Below are positions 34,249 through 42,348 of a DNA stretch of 64,000 nt, one piece after another. The notes under the pieces are model-generated. The model was not told the DNA's origin, searched no databases, and was given only the letters and a program-made list of their open reading frames with translations. The stretch is taken from the NCBI GenBank assembly GCA_041690255.1, contig JAWLHU010000003.1:310001-374000 (forward strand), read 5' to 3'. Within the stretch, counting starts at the first letter, position 1. Each line of letters starts with the position of its first letter. A program made the position numbers and the translations under genes. Origin of the DNA: JAWLHU01 sp041690255 (lineage in GTDB: Bacteria; Bacillota; Sulfobacillia; Symbiobacteriales; Symbiobacteriaceae).

Positions 34249-34692
34249 TTGAAGCCAACGATCACTGTCACAGCCGGTGCCGTCATTCGTGACAAAGCAG
34301 ATAGGATCTTGCTTCAGAGACGGTCCGATTATGGCGACTGGGGCCTTCCCGGCGGAGCCATGGAGCCGGGGGAGACCGTGGAAGAGACAATGCTCAGGGA
34401 AGTGCGAGAGGAGACCGGATTGCTTGTTCACTCCTACCGATTCCTTGGGGTCTATAGTGGACCACGAATGCGCTACCAGTATCCGGATGGTAATCAAGTC
34501 GTATTTGTCATGTTTCTCTTTGAGTCGATCGTAGAAGAGACGGCTGAACTTCAGGCGGCGGACCTTCAGGGAGAGACCCTGGACCTCAGATTCTTTCGTC
34601 CGCATGAGATCAACTTGGACATGATCAGCAGTGTGCAGAGACCCGCATTGGAAGACATGATGCACTGCAACCAGGCCATTTTACGCACCTAG
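34249..34692 (+). CDS. Nudix hydrolase
   Basis: 147 residues starting at a TTG (GGAGGT eight bases upstream). The Nudix box GGAMEPGETVEETMLREVRE continues into ETGLLV. The N-terminus AGAVIRDKADRILLQRRSDY and the PDGNQVVFVMFLFES strand fit ADP-ribose or nucleotide pyrophosphatase-type members; the substrate is unknown. It is unrelated in sequence detail to the Nudix gene next to lepB. Confidence 0.85.
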   Translation: MKPTITVTAGAVIRDKADRILLQRRSDYGDWGLPGGAMEPGETVEETMLREVREETGLLVHSYRFLGVYSGPRMRYQYPDGNQVVFVMFLFESIVEETAELQAADLQGETLDLRFFRPHEINLDMISSVQRPALEDMMHCNQAILRT

Positions 34693-34708
34693 GTGCGGCC
34701 CCGACCCG

Positions 34709-34830
34709 TGTGCAAAGCCAAAGCCAAACTCGGAATCAGCAGTACCCGGACTCGTGGTCACGGGAGGTCCCCTGACCGGGCCGAACGGAGTTGATCGACG
34801 GCTATACCCGCTATACAGTGCTGAAGCGAT
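34709..34830 (+). pseudogene. Degenerate duplicate of the small membrane protein gene
   Basis: The stretch TGCAAAGCCAAA ... GACTCGTGGT matches the 5' part of the gene at 33909 almost exactly, apart from a nine-base internal duplication (AAAGCCAAAGCCAAA). The copy then decays. A weak match to the LVNGYE region resumes after a deletion (LIDGYT). No start or ribosome binding site is preserved. Confidence 0.5.
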
Positions 34831-35076
34831 ACAACCAGGAACTGGTGCCTACGTCGGAGAGGTCGAACGCTAGCCGTAGGAAACGTGGCTTACGTAACTC
34901 ACGACTCCAAACGAAAGACGGTGAAGAATTGGGCGGGTTGCGGATTGTGGGTTATCCGTCCATGAAATGGTCCACAATGAGGACGAGCGCCCGCTTACGC
35001 GGACGCTCGGGAGCCTACAGTCGCCGTCCCATGACAAGAACGACGGCTGCCGAGATGTAGCCTAGGTCAGCAGCCG
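34831..35076. other. Non-coding stretch with hairpins
   Basis: No supported gene. GAGCGCCCGC-TTAC-GCGGACGCTC (near 34985-35008) forms a strong hairpin. CGGCTGC/GCAGCCG (35043-35075) forms a larger stem just downstream (minus strand) of the tiny ORF at 35077-35163 and could terminate it. Confidence 0.45.
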
Positions 35077-35163
35077 CTACTTCTTAGCGGCGAGTGCGAT
35101 GCGGAGGATGATCAGGACGACCCAGACAAATGCTGCAAAGTCCAGTTCAATCGTGATCTTCAC
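35077..35163 (-). CDS. Tiny hydrophobic peptide (28 aa), candidate small membrane protein
   Basis: GTG start preceded by GAGGGGG nine bases upstream; a TATAAT box lies on the minus strand at 35211-35216, with a terminator-like stem after the stop. The peptide (opening MKITIELDFAAFVWVV, closing ALAAKK) has one membrane segment and a basic tail, like type I toxin or small-protein families, but no match can be claimed. The gene is too short for normal ORF calling. Confidence 0.45.
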   Translation of the reverse strand: MKITIELDFAAFVWVVLIILRIALAAKK

Positions 35164-35217
35164 CGAGGCGCACCCCCTCTCGGGGACACTGGCCCTCAGG
35201 CTCCGCTTCCATTATAC

Positions 35218-35250
35218 ACCAACCGGACCTCGCTATGGGGTCCGGTTGGT
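35218..35250. terminator. Perfect 12-bp hairpin between two tiny ORFs
   Basis: ACCAACCGGACC (35218-35229) pairs with GGTCCGGTTGGT (35239-35250) around a nine-base loop. It lies between the two tiny minus-strand ORFs, directly before the TATAAT of the second. Confidence 0.55.
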
Positions 35251-35337
35251 CATTGCCTCCGAACCTCCGTTCGCCATGGTTCGACTTTGCCGGAATCCAT
35301 GCTTTAACCCCAGAGACGACGCTGAATGGATCGACCG

Positions 35338-35415
35338 CTACTTCATGGCGGAAAGAATGGCCCTGGCAATGCCCAGGATCACCGAGAAGAGTGAGGGCCC
35401 ACTCTCAGTGACCAT
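35338..35415 (-). CDS. Possible second tiny hydrophobic peptide (25 aa)
   Basis: Reads MVTESGPSLFSVILGIARAI and ends LSAMK, then TAG-CGG. The C-terminal pattern (hydrophobic, Arg, hydrophobic, Ala-x-Lys, stop, CGG) resembles the 28-aa ORF at 35077-35163. No good ribosome binding site is seen, so this is only a candidate. Confidence 0.25.
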   Translation of the reverse strand: MVTESGPSLFSVILGIARAILSAMK

Positions 35416-35520
35416 CACAACTGCATACCAACTACGTCAATTCAGGAACCGGACCCAGGCCCAGCACGTCGTACAGTCCGGAGCCCGATTGGCCTATATA
35501 CTCATGACAAGTCTATGACC

Positions 35521-36469
35521 GGCCCAGGGGAGAGTCTGTGGGCGCGCCAGCGAAGACCTCCCCAAGCAAGGGGAGGCCTTCGGGCGGCTGACAAGGTCCG
35601 GATCTGCCAAGGGGGCGGTCCATCCTCATGCGCCACCCGCAGGGATGCCGCCCAGCGCCGGATTCCGCTAGAAATTCCCGGAGGGTTTCCCGCCCCCTGG
35701 GGAAAATCTGGCGGAAAACGCAAAATGAGGGGCCCGCAAGCCGCTTTGGGGGCCTGATGCGGGCCAATATGTACCCTCAGAGGGTCTACAAGAGCGATTT
35801 TCAGGGGGAAAGAGCCCTTCAGGTACGCAATTCCGCTAGAATTTCCCACTCGGCCTGAGCTCGCCCTGGGAAAAAGTCTCGGAATCCTGCCTCCCCCAGC
35901 AACGGACCGCCATCTCACCATCCACTCGCAATATGCGGCCACGGCTTGAAGACCTCCCCTGGGCGAGGGGAGGTCTTCACATTCAGCATGCTCCCTGTGA
36001 CTACCATTACGGCCAGCGAGGAGGCATAATGGGTCCCCTTCCAGCCCGCAGGCGAGGAGGCACTATGGGTCCCCCTCCAGCCCGCACGCGAGGAGGCACG
36101 ATGGGTCCCCTCCAGCCCGCACGCGAGGAGGCACGATGGGTCCCCCTCCCACCCGCAGGCGAGGAGGCACGATGGGTCCCCTCCAGCCCGCACGCGAGGA
36201 GGCACGATGGGTCCCCCTCCCATCCGCAGGCGAGGAGGCACGATGGGTCCGGAGGGCGCATCGGAGCGTTAGTTCAAGCTTCGCAGCCGATTCGGCGCGG
36301 CATAGCGGAGCTAGGACGCCCGAATCGGCGAGAAGCATTACAAGGATAAGCCGCTCCGCCAGCGCCCGGAGGACCCATCAGTGCCGACGAGCCCCGCCAG
36401 CGCCCGGAGGACCCATCAGTGCCGACGAGCTCCGCCAGCGCCCGGAGGACCCATCAGTGCCGACGAGCC
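35521..36469. repeat. Composite dispersed repeat element, long copy
   Basis: Begins GGCCCAGGGGAGAGTCTGTG and ends GCCGACGAGCCC directly at the mqnA stop codon. Blocks at 35613-35672 and 35827-35893 and the terminal GAGGAGG / GGAGGGCGCATCGGA / GACGAGCC motifs recur at 45756-45990. It contains two hairpins sharing the stem GAAGACCTCCCC (35552-35581 and 35948-35978) and two tandem arrays listed separately. No gene is credible inside. Confidence 0.7.
36015..36260. repeat. Tandem array of seven 35-37 bp units
   Basis: Units start GCGAGGAGGCACGATGGGTC and continue through the CCCGCA(C/G) junction. Starts are at 36015, 36052, 36088, 36123, 36159, 36194 and 36230. The repeats are contiguous, with no unique spacers. 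Confidence 0.85.
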
Positions 36470-36470
36470 C
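36358..36470. repeat. Tandem array of three 38-bp units, inverted relative to the neighbouring array
   Basis: Units begin GCCAGCGCCCGGAGGACCCA at 36358, 36396 and 36434. GGACCCATC(A)GTGCC is the reverse complement of GGCACGATGGGTCC in the 36015-36260 array. The last unit runs into the mqnA stop codon. Confidence 0.85.
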
Positions 36471-37357
36471 TACTCCCCCCAGACCCGCAGGGGCGGGACC
36501 GAGCCCAGCTCCCCCAGCCGGCGAGCCTGCTCAAAGTAAGCCAGCAGCCCCCGGCGGTAGCGCGACCCAAACTCATGCCGGATCAGGTCGAAGTAATCCT
36601 CCGTCACCGCGTGCGGCAGCCGCCGTCGGCGCACCGCCTCATCCACCATGGCCGGGCGATGATCCCACGCATAGTCCTGCGATGCATTAAACAAACGGCT
36701 GATCGTCCGCAGCGCATCCGGGTTGGCCTCCGCAAACTCCCGCCGGGCCACCCAGAGTGCGTAGACCATGAGATGCCCGCTCATCGCCTTCCACTCCAGC
36801 CCCAGGTCCACGTGGGGGATCTCCGGGTACTCCAGCGCTGCCAGCAGGGCGTCATCACCGATCAGCAGGGCGGCGTCGTGCTCCGCCAGCATCGCCTTCA
36901 GATCCGGCGGCGCCACCTTGTAGTCCGGCTTCACCCCATACCGCTGCTCCAGGATGATCTTCGTCAGCACGACCGACGTCGCCGACGAAGCCGTCAGCGC
37001 CACCGGCCGCCCATCCAGCTCCGAGAGCGGCCGCTTGTGGAAGAGCAGGATCGATGCCACCCGCCCATCCGCACTGATCGAGAGGCCGGGAATGATCACG
37101 CAGTGATCCGCATTCCGGGCGTACTCGATGCTGGAGATCGGCGTCACATCCAATTCGCCGTTCAGAAAGGCCCGGTTGAGCTGCGAGGGCGGCCCCTTGA
37201 CCACCGAGACATCCAGCTCCACCGCCCCCTGCTCGATCCCGAAGTAGACCGGCAGGCAGTTCAGGTAGTCGATATAGCCCAGCCGGATCGCCGGGGCTGC
37301 CGCTCCCACCGCCGACCGCCGGGGATCCGCCGAGCCCGAGCCCAAGAAAGTACCCAT
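36470..37357 (-). CDS. mqnA: Chorismate dehydratase MqnA (menaquinone, futalosine pathway)
   Basis: 295 residues. Family features: RLGYIDYLNCLPVYFGIEQG near residue 25, GPPSQLNRAFLNGELDVTPISSIEYA, and TASSATSVVLTKIILEQRYG. It is a periplasmic-binding-protein fold enzyme that dehydrates chorismate to 3-enolpyruvylbenzoate, the first step of the futalosine route to menaquinone. It is third in the mqnE-mqnC-mqnA operon (gaps of 3 and 12 bp). The N-terminal 20 residues (MGTFLGSGSADPRR...) are low-complexity. The ATG is preceded by GGGGGA. Confidence 0.92.
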   Translation of the reverse strand: MGTFLGSGSADPRRSAVGAAAPAIRLGYIDYLNCLPVYFGIEQGAVELDVSVVKGPPSQLNRAFLNGELDVTPISSIEYARNADHCVIIPGLSISADGRVASILLFHKRPLSELDGRPVALTASSATSVVLTKIILEQRYGVKPDYKVAPPDLKAMLAEHDAALLIGDDALLAALEYPEIPHVDLGLEWKAMSGHLMVYALWVARREFAEANPDALRTISRLFNASQDYAWDHRPAMVDEAVRRRRLPHAVTEDYFDLIRHEFGSRYRRGLLAYFEQARRLGELGSVPPLRVWGE

Positions 37358-37369
37358 GCTGCGTTCCCC

Positions 37370-38524
37370 CTAATAGGTCTCCAGGATCTCGTAGAAGGTG
37401 TTCCGCTTGGCCGGAACCCGCCCGGCATCCTTGATCAGCCGGATCGCATCGGTCGGGGTCGCCCCGTAGACCGTGCCCGCCGCCGCGACGACGTTCTCCT
37501 CCATCATCGTACCGCCGAAGTCGTTGCAGCCGCAGTCCAGGCTGATCTGGCCGATCCGGGTCCCCTGGGTCACCCACGAGGCCTGGATGTTCTCGATGTT
37601 ATCCAGGAAGATGCGGGAGACCGCCAGCGTCCGCAGATATTCGTAGCTGGATGTAGTCGTCCCGTTGTGCAGCCCCTCCGCCACCAGCGGCGTGTTGCCA
37701 GGCTGGAAGGTCCAGCAGATGAACGACCAGAAGACCCCCTGCCCATGCTTGGCGATCGTCCGGTCCTGGACGTCCCGCAGCTTGAGCAGGTGCTCCACCC
37801 GCTCCTCCAGGGTCTCCACATGGCCGAACATCATGGTAGATGAGCCCCGCAGGCCCACATCGGCAATCGTCTCGTAGGACGCCAGCCAGTCAGCGGCCGG
37901 GTCCTTCAGCGGGGCGATGATCTTGCGCGGCCGGTCCGCCAGGACCTCGCCGCCGGCGCCCGGCACCGAGTCGAGCCCGGCCTCCTTCAGCGCCTCCAGC
38001 ACTTCACGCACGCTCATCTTGAAGACGCGGGCAAAGTGGCGGATCTCCGAGACCGAGAAGGAGTGGATCGCGATCTCCGGGTGGTGCTTCTTGATCAGCC
38101 GGCACATGTCGGTGTAGTAATCCAGGCCCAGCTTCGGATGGTGCCCGCCCTGGATCAGGAGCTGCGTCCCGCCGGTGGCGGCCAGCTCATCCACCTTCTT
38201 CAGAATCTCCTCGTGGCTCAGCACGTAGGCATCATCATCATGGCCGTGCCGGTAGAAGGCGCAGAACTTGCAGTCTGTCACGCAGACGTTCGTATAGTTA
38301 ATGTTCCGATCGACGACAAAGGTTACAATATTGTCGGGATGCAGCCGCCGGGTGATCTCCCCGGCCACCAGGCCCAGGGAGCCCAGGTCCCCCTCCCGCA
38401 TGAGCACGACGCCCTCGTCATAGCTGATCCGCTGGCCATCCAGCGCCTTGTGCAGGATCCGCTCCACCGCCGGGGTCGGCTGCGGGGCGGCGAGGGCCAT
38501 CTCAATCCGCTCCAGTTCGCGCAT
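37370..38524 (-). CDS. mqnC: Cyclic dehypoxanthinyl futalosine synthase MqnC (radical SAM)
   Basis: 384 residues. The radical-SAM cysteines are in VCVTDCKFCAFYR (CxxxCxxC) near residues 81-88, followed by LLIQGGHHPKLGLDYY and LKEAGLDSVPGAGGEVL, which are typical of the MqnC/MqnE/CofH group. It converts dehypoxanthine futalosine to its cyclic form using S-adenosylmethionine and releases 5'-deoxyadenosine. The start is three bases after the mqnE stop. Confidence 0.93.
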   Translation of the reverse strand: MRELERIEMALAAPQPTPAVERILHKALDGQRISYDEGVVLMREGDLGSLGLVAGEITRRLHPDNIVTFVVDRNINYTNVCVTDCKFCAFYRHGHDDDAYVLSHEEILKKVDELAATGGTQLLIQGGHHPKLGLDYYTDMCRLIKKHHPEIAIHSFSVSEIRHFARVFKMSVREVLEALKEAGLDSVPGAGGEVLADRPRKIIAPLKDPAADWLASYETIADVGLRGSSTMMFGHVETLEERVEHLLKLRDVQDRTIAKHGQGVFWSFICWTFQPGNTPLVAEGLHNGTTTSSYEYLRTLAVSRIFLDNIENIQASWVTQGTRIGQISLDCGCNDFGGTMMEENVVAAAGTVYGATPTDAIRLIKDAGRVPAKRNTFYEILETY

Positions 38525-38527
38525 GCT

Positions 38528-39808
38528 CTACCGCCCCTCCTCATCCAGATCGACAAACTGCACCGGCACCGCCGTCTTCCGCCCGCCCCAGTGGATCGTC
38601 CCGGCGGCCCGGGCCTGCTCCGCCAACGACAGGTGCATGTTCTCCGCGGTGTAGCCGTGAATGGCGCCCGCGGCCACCAGCTCCGGGTCCGGCTCCGCCG
38701 GGTACTCCCGGACCACCTCGTAGACCGTGTTCCGCTCCGCCGGAATCCGGCCCGCCTCCCAGATCATGCGCAGGAGCTGCTGCAGCTCCGTATACTGGGC
38801 GGTCCGGGCGCCGGCCATGTGGTAGATCTTCTCCTCGCGCACGGTACCATCGATATCGTTCGCCCCGAAGTGGAGCGAGGTCTGGGCGATCGCGGGGGAG
38901 CTGGAGATCCAGTAGGACTTCACATGATCGAAGTTGTCCAGCATCAGCCGGCCGACGGCAATCGCCTTGAGATCATCGAACCCGGATGGACCGGGCAGGT
39001 GCTCCAGATTCGTATTCTCGGGATGGAAGCGTAGCGGAATGAAGGCCTGGAAGCCCCCGGTCTTATCCTGCTGCTCCCGCAGACGGACCATATGGTCGAC
39101 CCGCTCCTCCGGGGTTTCGACCGTGCCGTACATCATGGTGGCGTTGGACTTCAGCCCGAGCCGATGGGCGGTGTCATGGACCATGAGCCACTCCTCCGCC
39201 GTCTCCTTCGGCTTGCAGATGATATCCCGCACCCGCTGGCTGAAGATCTCGGCCCCGCCGCCGGGCATGGAGCCGAGGCCGGCCTCCTTGAGCGTCAGCA
39301 TCACCTGCTCCAGGCTGAGGCCGGAGAGCTTGGTGAAGTGGAGCATCTCGATCGCGGTGAAGCACTTCATGTGGACCTGCGGATAGGCGCGCTTGACCGC
39401 CCGGAGCATGTCGGGGTACCACTCCCACGGCAGGGTGGGATGCAGCCCGCCCACCATGTGAAGCTCCGTGGCCCCCTGTGCGACAGCCTTTCCGGCCTTT
39501 TCGAGAATCTGTTCGATCGAGTAGGTATAGCCGTCCTGGCTCTTCAGCGACTTGCCGAAGGCACAGAACTTGCAGTGAATCGCGCAGACGTTGGAGTAGT
39601 TTATGTGAGCGTTGTTGTTGAAGTAGACCCGATCGCCGACCCGCATCCGGCGGGCGAGGTCGGCCAACTGACCGACCGCAAACAGGTTGGGATGGCGCAT
39701 GAGCAGGACACCATCATCATAGGAGAGCCGCTCGCCCTCCTGAACCTTGCGCAGAATGGGCGCCAGCTCCGGGGGCAGGGTTCGCTCGAGCAGCCGAGTA
39801 CTGGCCAT
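38528..39808 (-). CDS. mqnE: Aminofutalosine synthase MqnE (radical SAM)
   Basis: 426 residues. CxxxCxxC in NVCAIHCKFCAFGKS near residues 73-81, ATELHMVGGLHPTLPWEWY, and AGLGSMPGGGAEIFS. MqnE joins 3-enolpyruvylbenzoate to S-adenosylmethionine-derived adenosyl to make 6-amino-6-deoxyfutalosine. AAGGAG lies seven bases before the ATG. First gene of the mqn operon; the remaining genes (nucleosidase mqnB and mqnD) are not in the window. The MtnA-like gene diverges from it 95 bp away. Confidence 0.93.
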   Translation of the reverse strand: MASTRLLERTLPPELAPILRKVQEGERLSYDDGVLLMRHPNLFAVGQLADLARRMRVGDRVYFNNNAHINYSNVCAIHCKFCAFGKSLKSQDGYTYSIEQILEKAGKAVAQGATELHMVGGLHPTLPWEWYPDMLRAVKRAYPQVHMKCFTAIEMLHFTKLSGLSLEQVMLTLKEAGLGSMPGGGAEIFSQRVRDIICKPKETAEEWLMVHDTAHRLGLKSNATMMYGTVETPEERVDHMVRLREQQDKTGGFQAFIPLRFHPENTNLEHLPGPSGFDDLKAIAVGRLMLDNFDHVKSYWISSSPAIAQTSLHFGANDIDGTVREEKIYHMAGARTAQYTELQQLLRMIWEAGRIPAERNTVYEVVREYPAEPDPELVAAGAIHGYTAENMHLSLAEQARAAGTIHWGGRKTAVPVQFVDLDEEGR

Positions 39809-39903
39809 TGCCTGGCTCCTTCCATCACATTTATGACAGGAAACTTAGTTGCCACTCTTGAAAGGTAACAGAAATGATCGGGAGACTCAAGAGGAGGGTC
39901 CTT

Positions 39904-40956
39904 ATGTCGCAGCCCAGGTTGCCGATTCTGACCAATCGAGCCGATACGCTGAAGTATGTAGATGGTGTCGTGCAGGTGCTGGACCGCCGCAAGCTGCCCG
40001 AGGTGGTTACGTTCGTACCCTGCCATACGTATAAAGATGTGGCCCAGGCGATCATTGAGATGGTGATCCAGGGAGCGCCGCCCCTCGCCTACGCCGCCGG
40101 CTACGGCCTGGCCCTGGCCGCCCGGGAGTTCAAGGGGCTGCCTTCGGATCAATACCGGGCCAGGCTGATGGAGGCGCACCAGTTGCTGCGCTCCACGCGG
40201 CCGACCGGGGCCGATATCTTCCCGCTCATGGACCGGGCCCTAGATCTGGCCCTGGATGCACTGGCCGCAGGCGATGATGCCGAGGCCGCCGTCGTCACCT
40301 TCGTGGACCAGCAGATCCGGGCCGGCGACCGGGCCGCCCGCCTCAGCGGCTGGCACGCTGCACAGCTGCTGGAAGACGGCGACCGGATCCTCACCCACTG
40401 CTTCGCCGGCGCCGCCCTGAACTATATGCTCTACTATGCGGTCAAGGCAGGAAAGAAGATCGAACTCTTCGCGACCGAGACCCGTCCCTACCTCCAGGGC
40501 GCCCGGCTGACGGCGAATCAGGCGAAGGAGATCGGGGTCCCGGTCACCCTGATCACCGACAACATGCCGGGCTACCTCTTCTATCGCGGCATGATCACGA
40601 AGTATGTCACCGCCGCTGATTCGATCACGTTGGATGGGCACATCTCCAACAAGATCGGGACGTTCCAATATGCGGTGGTGGCGCATCAGTTCGGGGTGCC
40701 GTTCATCGTCCTTGGTTACGATGGACCGGACCCCGACCGGCCCGATGCCGCCTCGATTCCCATTGAGGAGCGGGATCCGCAGGAGGTCTTCTACTGCCGG
40801 GGCGTCCGGACCGCGGCGGATGGGATCAACGGCTACTACCCCGCCTTCGACATTACCCCGCCGCAGTTCGTCAGTGTGATCGCGACGGAGCGGGGGCTCT
40901 TCTCGCCGTGGAATATCAAGGACTTCTTCACGGCGCCGGAGCCGGCGGATGGTTAG
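39904..40956 (+). CDS. mtnA: MtnA-type isomerase (5-methylthioribose-1-phosphate / 5-deoxyribose-1-phosphate isomerase)
   Basis: 350 residues from the ATG at 39904 (GAGGAGGG upstream; an in-frame ATG at 39874 lacks a site). Family motifs: IQGAPPLAYAAGYGLAL, STRPTGADIF, ILTHCFAGAALN with the catalytic cysteine, ITDNMPGYLF with the catalytic aspartate, and DGHISNKIGTFQYAVVAHQFGVPF. It converts 5-methylthioribose-1-phosphate to the ribulose form. Usual MtnA proteins have TRPT and TxCNAG; the second is altered here (HCFAG), so activity on 5-deoxyribose-1-phosphate is possible. The stop overlaps the next gene by eight bases. Confidence 0.87.
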   Translation: MSQPRLPILTNRADTLKYVDGVVQVLDRRKLPEVVTFVPCHTYKDVAQAIIEMVIQGAPPLAYAAGYGLALAAREFKGLPSDQYRARLMEAHQLLRSTRPTGADIFPLMDRALDLALDALAAGDDAEAAVVTFVDQQIRAGDRAARLSGWHAAQLLEDGDRILTHCFAGAALNYMLYYAVKAGKKIELFATETRPYLQGARLTANQAKEIGVPVTLITDNMPGYLFYRGMITKYVTAADSITLDGHISNKIGTFQYAVVAHQFGVPFIVLGYDGPDPDRPDAASIPIEERDPQEVFYCRGVRTAADGINGYYPAFDITPPQFVSVIATERGLFSPWNIKDFFTAPEPADG

Positions 40957-41671
40957 CACGATCGTCATTGGTGGTACTGCGGCCTATCACTTGTCGTTTG
41001 AGTCGGGCTTCGAGGATCGCATGGTGGAGACGCCCTACGGCGAGGCCGGCCCGATCCGGATCTTCGAGGTGGGCGGGCAGGATGTCGCCTTTCTCTCCCG
41101 CCACGGCGGCGAGGGGAAGCTGGGTGTGACGCCGCCGTTCATTAACTACCGGGCGAATATCTGGGCGGCGGGGCACCTGGGGGCTCGTCGGGTGCTGAGC
41201 TGGAACTCGGCGGGCTCGCTGGTCCGGTCGCTCCAGCCGGGGAGCCTGGCGGTGGTGGCCGACCTGATCGACTGGACGCGACAACGTGTGGGCACGTTTG
41301 GTGGTGTACGCATCGCCGGCGACCTGTTTGACCGGGGCCTGCGTGAGAAGCTGGTCCGGGCGGCGGCGGCCTGCGGCCACCGGGCCTCGCCCGGGGCGGT
41401 CTATGTAGGCACCGAGGGCGCCCGGCTGGAGACCCGGGCCGAGATCAGCCTGCTGGCCCGGGCCGGGGCGGAGCTGGTCGGCATGACCATGGCGCCAGAG
41501 GTCTTCTTGGCCCGAGAGCTGGGCATGTCATACGGCTCGATCTGCTGGGTCTCGAACTACGCGACCGGCATTCCGTTCGATGGCCCCGAGCAGCGGCTCT
41601 TCGGGCCGGAGGTCGGGCCGCTCATGTTCGGGATCATCCGCCGCCTGCTGGAAGATGAGGAGGGTGCCTGA
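40949..41671 (+). CDS. mtnP: 5'-methylthioadenosine phosphorylase-like nucleoside phosphorylase
   Basis: 240 residues. MTAP/PNP family: FLSRHGGEGKLGVTPPFINYRANIWA (phosphate and base site), LSWNSAGSLV, VYVGTEGARLETRAEI and the purine-site region ELVGMTMAPEVFLARELGMSYGSICWVSNYATG. It splits methylthioadenosine, or 5'-deoxyadenosine, to adenine and the sugar-1-phosphate. It overlaps mtnA by eight bases and the next gene by one, showing tight coupling. Confidence 0.88.
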   Translation: MVSTIVIGGTAAYHLSFESGFEDRMVETPYGEAGPIRIFEVGGQDVAFLSRHGGEGKLGVTPPFINYRANIWAAGHLGARRVLSWNSAGSLVRSLQPGSLAVVADLIDWTRQRVGTFGGVRIAGDLFDRGLREKLVRAAAACGHRASPGAVYVGTEGARLETRAEISLLARAGAELVGMTMAPEVFLARELGMSYGSICWVSNYATGIPFDGPEQRLFGPEVGPLMFGIIRRLLEDEEGA

Positions 41672-42348
41672 TGCTTTACGTTCTGCCGCCTGACCTGGCG
41701 CCTGCCGATGGCGATGTTGTTCTGCATGAGACTCCGTACGGTCGTGTGATCCGGCGGGGGCAGGTGCTGATCCGTTCCGCCGAGGTGGAGGCGAGGGCTC
41801 TGATCTACGCAGCCAAGGCAGCCGGGGCGGTGCGGCTCCTGGCCGGCGACCGGGTAGATGCGGTCAGCCCGCTCCTGGAGGATGGCGACCTGGTGATCCC
41901 ATCTGACACGATCGATCAGACCCGGCTCCGCCCCTTCACCTTCTTCGTGGGGAAGGGCTATGGCTTCATTAAGCTGGACCCGCCGTTCTGCCCGCACCTG
42001 ATGAGTGCGGTGCATGAGGCGGCGGTCTCGGCCACGCCGCGGGCCTTCCGCTGGGCCACCTACGTCGGGACCGACGGCCCCCGGGAACTGACCCCGGCCG
42101 AGCGGCGGATGTACCGGGCCTGGGGGGCCGATGTGGCCGGCACGGGGCTTCTGCCGGAGGCCTACCTGGCCCGGGAGCTGGAGCTCTGCTACGCGGCGGT
42201 CACGGTCGTGGGAGCCGGTGAGGTCTGGCCGGTCCTGGAGGCCACCGCGGCTCGGGTCGAGGATGCCGAGCGCACCTGCGCCTGCGGCCAGACCATGGCC
42301 TTTGCCCGTTCGCAGGGGCTGGTCGGGGAGGATTGGCGCACATGGTAG
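41671..42348 (+). CDS. Second, divergent nucleoside-phosphorylase-like protein
   Basis: 225 residues, ATG overlapping the previous stop. It is recognisably of the phosphorylase superfamily: WATYVGTDGPRELTPAERRMYRAWGADVAGTGLLPEAYLARELELCYAAVTVVG mirrors the C-terminal half of the preceding MTAP. The N-terminal phosphate site (RHG) is not evident, however. Cysteines cluster near the end (RTCACGQT). It may be a partner subunit or a paralogue with changed specificity. Confidence 0.72.
   Translation: MLYVLPPDLAPADGDVVLHETPYGRVIRRGQVLIRSAEVEARALIYAAKAAGAVRLLAGDRVDAVSPLLEDGDLVIPSDTIDQTRLRPFTFFVGKGYGFIKLDPPFCPHLMSAVHEAAVSATPRAFRWATYVGTDGPRELTPAERRMYRAWGADVAGTGLLPEAYLARELELCYAAVTVVGAGEVWPVLEATAARVEDAERTCACGQTMAFARSQGLVGEDWRTW

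Noticed and set aside
34791..35060. 89-residue plus-strand ORF starting TTG
   Set aside because: GGAG is too close to the start, the composition is random-like, and it begins inside the decayed gene copy.
35502..35942. 146-residue minus-strand ORF
   Set aside because: It is built from the dispersed repeat blocks also found at 45.8 kb, where the frame is not conserved.
36015..36470. CRISPR array from 35-38 bp repeats
   Set aside because: The units follow each other directly, with no unique spacers, and the two sub-arrays are inverted relative to each other.
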